NCBI RefSeq assembly: GCF_027744825.2
Contig: NC_071350.1
Span: forward strand, 2,976,001-3,040,000
Source of the DNA: Synchiropus splendidus
Lineage: Eukaryota; Chordata; Actinopteri; Syngnathiformes; Callionymidae
DNA: 64,000 nucleotides
Direction of reading: 5' to 3'
Shown: one piece after another, positions 56,861-64,000 of the stretch
Position numbering within the stretch: the first letter of the stretch is position 1
How the letters are laid out: every line of letters starts with the position of its first letter
Notes under the pieces: generated by a model
What the model was told of the DNA's origin: nothing
The model's input: only the letters and a program-made list of their open reading frames with translations
Database searches by the model: none
Translations under genes and position numbers: made by a program

Positions 56861-59209
56861 GATGACTTCTTCTTGCGTTTACTCACTCAAACTCAGGCGT
56901 CTGTTTTTTTTCCCTATCTTCCACATTTTATACCTGTTTTTCCTCCTTCCTCCGTGACAGTCCAACATGCAGATCAACTCATTCATATTTACATCAATCC
57001 TTGATGTCGGGAGCGGGGAAGCAGTTGGTGGCTTAAGAATCAAACGGAACACAAGGAAACATTCGAGTCAAGTAAGAGGCAGGAGCTAGAACCCTAACCT
57101 TTATGCAGCACTACTAATAGATGAGTGATAAAAGCGTCCGCTTATGTATAAGACACAACGTTGATGCAATTCAAAATGGTGTCAGCAGATTAGTTTGTAA
57201 GAGTACAAGAAGATCGAATGAATTTGAACTTATAGAGAGAGTAAATGAGATTCTGCTGATGGACAGAAAATGATTTAATATATATATTTGTCAAGACTGA
57301 AGCACATGAAATGAGCACCTTTTGCTGTAAAGAGTTCAATAAACCTGATACTTCTGTGTCTATTCAATTTAAAAAAATCCTGCTATTGAATATTAAATTA
57401 TTGCAGATTAATAAACAAAACATGTATTAGATTGTTTTAATAGACACACTCATGCAAACACAAACACACTAAGGGCAGAATTACAAAAAAAAAAATCACA
57501 AAAAAACGTACAAATCAAAAACAGAAGGTTCCCAATTTTAGGTATGATATAATATGCTTGATATTTGTGGCATTTACATGACGTAGTATTTTACGGGAGA
57601 TTTATTTCTCACATCTCGCAAATTGAGCAAAGAAACCTGCGAGCAATTTGAGGTTACAACTTTTCCAAGGAATTTGTTTATTACATATTAAGTATCAGTA
57701 GCTGCAGAAATTGACGTGAAACAATGACATCACATTTTCATTTTTACCAATCAACAGGCCATTTCACTGGGATATTGACACACCCTTGAAGATAGAAGTC
57801 CAATTCTTTAATCGGGTGGATTCTCACAAGTTACCCCAAAGCCAGGACTTGGAAATGGCATGGAACAAGTCCAATGCCGATGTGAGTCACGTCCTCAGAT
57901 CCACGATCAACACAATTTACTTAGTTCCACATTTGACTTTGTCTTTCCCTGAACTGAAGGCATGGCATGTGTTTCACCTCTGATTCAATGTTGATGGTGG
58001 TGGAGTCTGTTTAATTCAGTGGAGTGAAGATGAGACGCTCCAGTCTGCAGCATCGCTGACACATACAGACCGGTGGCCACATTATTGGTGGCATGAGCCA
58101 CGTCAAAAAATATAGAAGTCAAGTAAATGGCTCACATATTTCTTTCTACTCCGCTTGACATTTCCAGGAGGATCACTGTAAAACGTATGAATTTTAAAAA
58201 TACATGCACACGAGATGCAAACCAGCAACCTTGTGACACACAGAGATGTGGTTTATCCGCTATACTGCCGCTAAGTCACATGACCAGCTGCTCAGCTGTA
58301 ATATATTTGTAGGATGTGGCTCTGTTCAGCAACACATTAAAACAATGTGGCTCTTAGCCTCTGACTAGTTGGTCACCCCTGCAGTAGTGCTTCAAAAGCC
58401 CTCTGCAAGTTTACAGCTATTTCATCTGAGAACGCTTATCAATAGCACTGTCAGCTTTTACTAGTTTGTCAGGCTGTGGGAAGTGTTTTTCAGGCCAATT
58501 TCTCTGCAGTCAAAACAAAAAAAACCTCACCAGTAAGAATGCCAAAAGTGCCTTTAGCACTTTGTTCTGTTAAATTTGCAAACACAATCTAAGAAAATGG
58601 CCTACAATGCCTGGTAGCTCACCTAACCCTAACAAAACCAGGCGATTCTGTGGGCTCTACTAAATAGTATTAACGCTCATACAAAGATGATTAGCAGCTG
58701 GAGGAGTGAGAGGAAGGGGAGGGAGGAACGCAGCAAATAGCAGAGCTAATGGCTCGAGGCCAAAAACAGTATTAGTAATTATTCAGTTCAATATAAAAAT
58801 ACAGCTGTTTCGCTTCACCTCCACTTAACCTCCCTCGAGTCACAGACGTCCCTCGTGTTCTGCCTCAGTCCTAAATGTCAGGAAGTCAACTGGAGTCATG
58901 ATTGGCATTTAACCCCACGTCTTCATCATTAAACGGGTCTCGAAACCTCATCAGTGTCAAGAGTGAAAATCACATCCACCAGCGCCATCTTCACTTCAGT
59001 TCTCGAGGAGACTAGTGTTTGACAAATTAGCAATGGAGCAAATTAACGTGCCTGCTAATTTATTTCTCTCCACGACGACAATATCTTGAGGCAGCTGCAA
59101 TGAAATTCAATACGTTTAATAAAAATACATTGTTCAAGCTGCTGTGTGCTGTGATCGACACCAGTTTGGTTGAACAACATTATTTTAGGAAGCTATATAG
59201 GGGCAAAAT

Positions 59210-60113
59210 TAGGGATGCTCCGATCGATAAGTCACCGATCAAGATCGGCCGATTTCAGCATGATCAGTGAATGCCGATCACTAACAGTCATTGCTGATCA
59301 CAACAACCGATCACGTGTGACAGCCGGCGCTCTGATGGATCCCCGCAGGTTGTGATGCGTTCGCTCCTCCCTACTCGCTGCTCACTCTGCAGCAGCATGT
59401 CTGCAGTGGAGGTTCTTTCAGTCTGTCATGTACAGCTTGCATCCTGGAGCACATGCACGGGGAAATGCAGTGGAGGGAAGCGCCTTCGAATTAAAGACAC
59501 CATTTAAAGCTCAGCACTTGACGGAGCACGGAGTTTTCCAGGCTCATGAAAGTGAGACCGCTGGTTCCTCTGCAGCAGGCTGTTAGCGCAGCAGGCTGTT
59601 AGCGCGGCTGGCGCTTAGCAACACCCGCGTGTCCGAGGGTGTTGCTAATTGCCCAAGAAATAATCATTACTTCAACAAGCTAGATGACCAGCCTTTCTCA
59701 GGTGTTGTTTACACGTATGAGGAAATGGCTTCCTGAATCTGAAACTTTTGAAAATATCCGGAGTGGAAACTTTCATGAATGCAGTGCTCTCAGTCTATGA
59801 GTCCCACTACAGTATGTAAATATTTCATAGACAAAGCAAACTCTCAAGAGATTCACCAAAGTGCAACGTCTCACATCGCATTTCATGTTTTTCAGTTGTC
59901 CTTTTGACAGAATAGTTGCTGTATTCAGGAAGGTTTTTTGATTTTTGCCTCCTTGAAGAGGTATCTAAAAATGTGTCTGAATTAAAATGATTTCATTTCA
60001 TTTTCATTTTTTCACATCATGTGCTGTACACAGAAGGTCTCATCATTTTGATTACAAATTCATTGTCAATCCATGTGATCGGCACTCTGGCTGATCGGCA
60101 GCAAAAATCCCTA
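59210..60113. mobile_element. Non-autonomous hAT-like element with perfect 8-bp target duplication
   Basis: The 8-mer ggcaaaat occurs directly on both sides (59202-59209 and 60114-60121). Ends are tagggatgctccgatcgat and gcaaaaatcccta, matching the common fish hAT end TAGGGATGCNCCGATC. Several gccgatca blocks lie near both ends. 904 bp with no transposase frame; an internal duplicated agcaggctgttagcgc occurs near 59575-59605. Confidence 0.9.
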
Positions 60114-60219
60114 GGCAAAATAACTAGCAAAATATTTGCATTTATTTCTGGGCTCACATCAACTGACAACCAAAAGTGTTGACTCAGATTAAGCCTTCAG
60201 CACGTTGTCTTTGGAGTTA

Positions 60220-60600
60220 TGTAAGCGTCCCCTGGAGGGCTGAGTGTCCCAACAGGCAGTAACCTCCAAGCATCTGCCACCACAGCTGTGACAGTCGCCA
60301 TTATGTGGCTAAATTGCAGAGGGGACATTTTCTCTGCCTCTGTGTCACAACTTCAGGAGTCGAGCCTTGGCTTGAATGCTCCTGTTATTTAGTGGGAATC
60401 CATGTAAAGGGCCACACGAGGATTATCATTCCAGACAAATGAACTTGAGATCAGCAAGATGCATTAAGTCCAGTGCAGGCTGACAGTCCTGGTCGCTCGT
60501 GGCCACTGCTGAAGATCCCAAAGCCAGTTGGACAGGAATAGATAATGACCTGCATTAGGAAGTGCCAGTCACTGTTTTAACGTTAAAGATAAAAAGTGCA
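60220..60600. other. Candidate conserved non-coding element in msi2 intron
   Basis: Complex repeat-free sequence (tcgccattatgtggctaaat, aatagataatgacctgcatt) without coding signal, next to the hAT-like element. Judged on composition only. Confidence 0.2.
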
Positions 60601-63600
60601 AAAAAAAAAAAAATCAACTCCTTCACTGTTTACACTTCAAGTCTGTATCACTTTATTCTGGTCTTATCAGACAAAGGGAGCACACACTTGTAGGAGCCAC
60701 AGAATAATGTTTTCTCCAGGTGGAAAAGCAAATCTCAGACTGATATCAGAGCTTACCAGGAGCTCAGAGAGATTCACAGAAACCTGACAGAGACTTTGAG
60801 GAGCTTCTCTAGACATTATTTTTCCCTTACGTTACACATTGTTCTCAAAGGAAGACGTCTGGTGTTCAACACCCCTGGTCTAAAACTATATAATTGATTT
60901 TGTTCAACGTTTTAATGAAGTGAGCTCAAGCGCTTGGTGTTAGAAACTGTTTTGTTTCAGAGACAAACACAATACAATTACAGCTAGAAGAGCAAAACTA
61001 AAATGTTCCCAAAGAACGACAACGTGATTTTGTGTTTATGTCACTAAGCCAACAAATAGAAATTTATCCCAAATGCAACCAAGTTTCATGCTGCGCACTC
61101 TCAAGCCACTATCTGAAGTAGTAATAAGGAGCTTCATGGAAACTAGGGCAGGAATAAGTACGTCAAGTTAGCAGTGGACTATTGAGAATCTACATTTATT
61201 TAATGACCATGCTGAATATTTAAGCAGACCGCAGGAGTCAGCGCATTCAGTTGCCACGGTGTTTAGACTATTTTCAAATGAGAATTTGTTTTCACACAGA
61301 GATCAAATCACCTCATGAAGAGAGGAAGAGTGGAGGAGACGGGTGGCACAAGTTAATGGCATACATTGGAAACAGAGTATGTTTTTACTCTCTTTGCTTC
61401 CAAGTGTCAGTGGTTACAGAGGTCTATATTTATAGACATAAGATTAGTCCAAAATGTTTTGGTTAGTCATTGCGAGTTCACTGAGAAATAAACAGTTAAT
61501 TTGTAACTCCATAACCGACGATGGAGAAACATCGCCGCTGCTAACCTACCTATTGATGGACTGACTATTGAAGTGCATGATAGACTTTGCTCAGGTTGTG
61601 GCCGATAAAAACAGGAGTTGAACAAGAACAAGCAGACAACAGGATCAGGTTTACTTCTAATCTAATGATTTAGGGAGTGATGCCTTGCTGTTGTCGACAA
61701 ATGTGCTGCAGCTTGTTTCGGTTTCCGTCACTTCGTGCCTGTTTTATTAACCTTGCTGCTTGTGCACGGTAGGAACCAATCCAGCATTGGGTTTGGGTTT
61801 GACACATTTTTGACACCTCTTTTTCATAAAATCTGATGTGATTTGTGCGGCAATTTCTCCATCAGCTAAAAGCCCCAGGAAAGACAACATCGCTGGGTTG
61901 ATTTCAGCAAGTTGGATTATTTTATCCAAACTAGCAAAACTGCATGAGAGGGCCAAAAACAGTTTTTGACACATTTTGGTAATCTACTGAGGCTGGACAT
62001 GAAGAAATAGAACAATGTGAGAACTTACCTCACATTGTTTTAGACTCAGCAAGCATTTTTTTTAGTGCACACCGTTGTTATAGTCTTGACTCTGTAGTTG
62101 ACTCCCAACCCCAGACTATACTTCAAATGACAGTATTGTGACAAATTCTGTTTGACTGAAACTCACATTTTCAGACCTAAATAGATACTGCTGGAAATAT
62201 TAGCACTGAAAGCCAATTAAAAAAAGCAAGGCAGTTGGTCATAATGAGCGATCGATGTTCAGAATGCAGCGGAGCACTAGCTCTTGACGCATTAATAATC
62301 TCTGCATGAGCAATTTCCTCCTCAGTAACTTTAATTTGCACAGGCTCCTGCCCTTTTTCACACTTGTGTTCACATGAGTGTGGAAGTGTCCAGCAGCACA
62401 GAGAGTGGGCCAGAACCTCACTCCCTCCAGGCAGCGGTACATTCTGTGCTCAGGCTGCATCTCTGTGATCTACTCCCCGCCTGGAGCCAGAGTCTTTCCA
62501 ACATTGCTGCTTCAGACTCTGTTCAAAAGCTTCACCGTCATCTATCGTTCTTTTCTGTGTGACTGTTCCCTTTATTTCTTTTTCAGTTCTCAGTCAGCTC
62601 AGAGGAGTCCTAGCCTGACCTGAGATCAAGTCACTAAGATAAAAAAAAACAAAACAAAAAACACCTGATGAAACAGCCAGCTTTGCTAGTTGGATAAGAA
62701 TTATATTCACAATTAATTTCATAATCACCTTGAAATTCAATGTTGGTACTGCAGGCAAAACCATTTAAAGAGTGACCGACAAGGTGCACACATGTTCACA
62801 GTCTACCAGTCAACACTGGTCAACTATTACTGAGCCTCTAAACGTTAAAAGATTTGGTCCACGAGCCCCACAGGCCCCTTGTGTGAACACTGGAAAAGCA
62901 CTGAACACGAATAAACATTCCAAAGCTAAGACGCTATATTCTAACTACACATTATCAGCTAAAATAATACACAGCTGTTAACAAAGACAGAAAAAAAACA
63001 AATAAAACTAGTGGTGCTACCTGATCAAGCTGAAGCTCAAGTGAAGCACGCTAACAACAACAATGCCGCTGCATAATGATAAACAGCTACAATTCAAATA
63101 TGCAGAAATCTATTGTTGGATCAACATACAGTTAGCACAAATTAGCAAACTCATTTTAAAAAGTTCAACATTGTTACAAGCTACGTTGATGGCAACATTC
63201 TCATAATACAATCTAACCAAGCTAAAGCTTTACTTAAGACTGAGAAACATTGAAATGCAATGCATCTTTAAGCCAAGTTCTGACTCTCAGTGCGTCAATA
63301 GCAAGTATTTTCAAGAGGTCTTTTGCGTCAGTCAGCTAACAAAAACACATTACATCAACAATCAAGATAAGGTGCTCATTATGATCACTGTTGATCAATA
63401 TAGACATTTCAACCAATTCTAACCATAAATCAGCGTAATTCAATGTTGAATCCAAGTGCGTTTGTCTAGTGTTGAAAGAGTAACATCGATTCAAGGGTGA
63501 AGCATGTGTCATCGAAGACATATGGAGGGTGATGGTAGGGCTAAGTCATGGGTGGGGCCACTCACACTCTGTCAAAACAGTGGTGTCAAAGATGCTATAA

Positions 63601-64000
63601 ATGGCATACAACTCAAAGTCATGATAAGTGACCCCCCCCCCACCGGCTCAACTGAAACACCTCGACCAACACGGCGGATTCAAGTCTGCTTGAAAATATG
63701 ACACACTGGGAGTGAAAATGTGCTGAGAAAAAGATCAGGTAGCACACACATTTGAATGATGTTAAAAACTAGCTGACAAACCAAACATACGGAACTGTTT
63801 TATAAACAACATATTTTTGTTTGTATTTATAGCATTTCCCCCTAATTTCTGTTATTAATTTATATGCAATACATTCTCAATTAATCGCAGTTTAATGGTA
63901 TAAGAATACTTGCCAGAAGAAGCCACGTTTTTCAATTTGAATGAATTTGGTAAATTAGTGAATCAAATGACGGACCCATACATTTAAACAACAAAATATT

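Larger units (their letters stand above)
48844..64000 (-). other. msi2: msi2 intron continuing to the window edge
   Basis: Fifteen kilobases with no recognisable msi2 exon: the exons for the YPGFAPSYGYQFPGFP region and for the two RNA-recognition motifs were not found and must lie to the right. The longest open frames (50638-51075 and 52441-52950, plus strand) have no recognisable domain, splice context or family match. The stretch holds hAT-like elements and several complex, possibly conserved, non-coding blocks. Confidence 0.65.

Overview
The window is vertebrate nuclear DNA, most likely from a teleost (percomorph-type) fish. The genes have short exons with GT-AG junctions, long 3' UTRs and kilobase introns. 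Many short non-autonomous DNA transposons of the kinds common in fish (hAT-like with 8-bp target duplications, mariner-like with TA duplications) lie between them, together with long CA/GT microsatellites. There are no bacterial-style operons, rRNAs, convincing tRNAs or CRISPR arrays.

Three genes are supported. (1) At the left edge, on the plus strand, is the last coding exon of a glycine-receptor alpha subunit (alpha-4-like; cytoplasmic M3-M4 loop plus M4), followed by a 3' UTR to about 5.7-6.0 kb. (2) nufip2, encoding the FMRP/RNA-binding partner NUFIP2, is complete on the plus strand in four coding exons (7656-12287, joined length 1845 nt, 614 residues) with a 3' UTR that probably runs to about 17.2 kb. 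(3) From about 29-36 kb to the right edge, on the minus strand, lies the 3' half of msi2 (Musashi-2): a coding exon at 43152-43306 and a terminal coding exon at 38133-38174 carrying the invariant Musashi C-terminus. After the stop codon there is a small intron, then a 3' UTR exon from 36357 down to at least 34.05 kb and perhaps to 29.46 kb. A third msi2 exon at 48664-48843 is a symmetric 180-nt, phase-1/phase-1 cassette adding 60 residues. From 48.84 kb to the end is msi2 intron; the exons for the two RNA-binding domains lie outside.

nufip2 and msi2 converge on a gene-free interval (about 17.2-29.4 kb). This holds a (GT)55 microsatellite, several hAT-like elements, a retroelement-like fragment and a 1.1-kb array of a 17-bp monomer. 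Each full monomer is itself an inverted repeat, and the monomers recur in a rough four-monomer order. A second notable signal is a dispersed palindromic repeat family (about 110-190 bp, at least seven copies), some of whose arms carry close matches to the CTCF core motif. Several long, unusually complex intronic or intergenic stretches look like conserved non-coding elements, but that needs alignment to other fish.

nufip2 and msi2 both encode post-transcriptional RNA regulators; their adjacency is probably incidental. Everything was read by eye. Splice sites were checked for phase, but UTR ends, transposon class names and CTCF-like calls are inferences.
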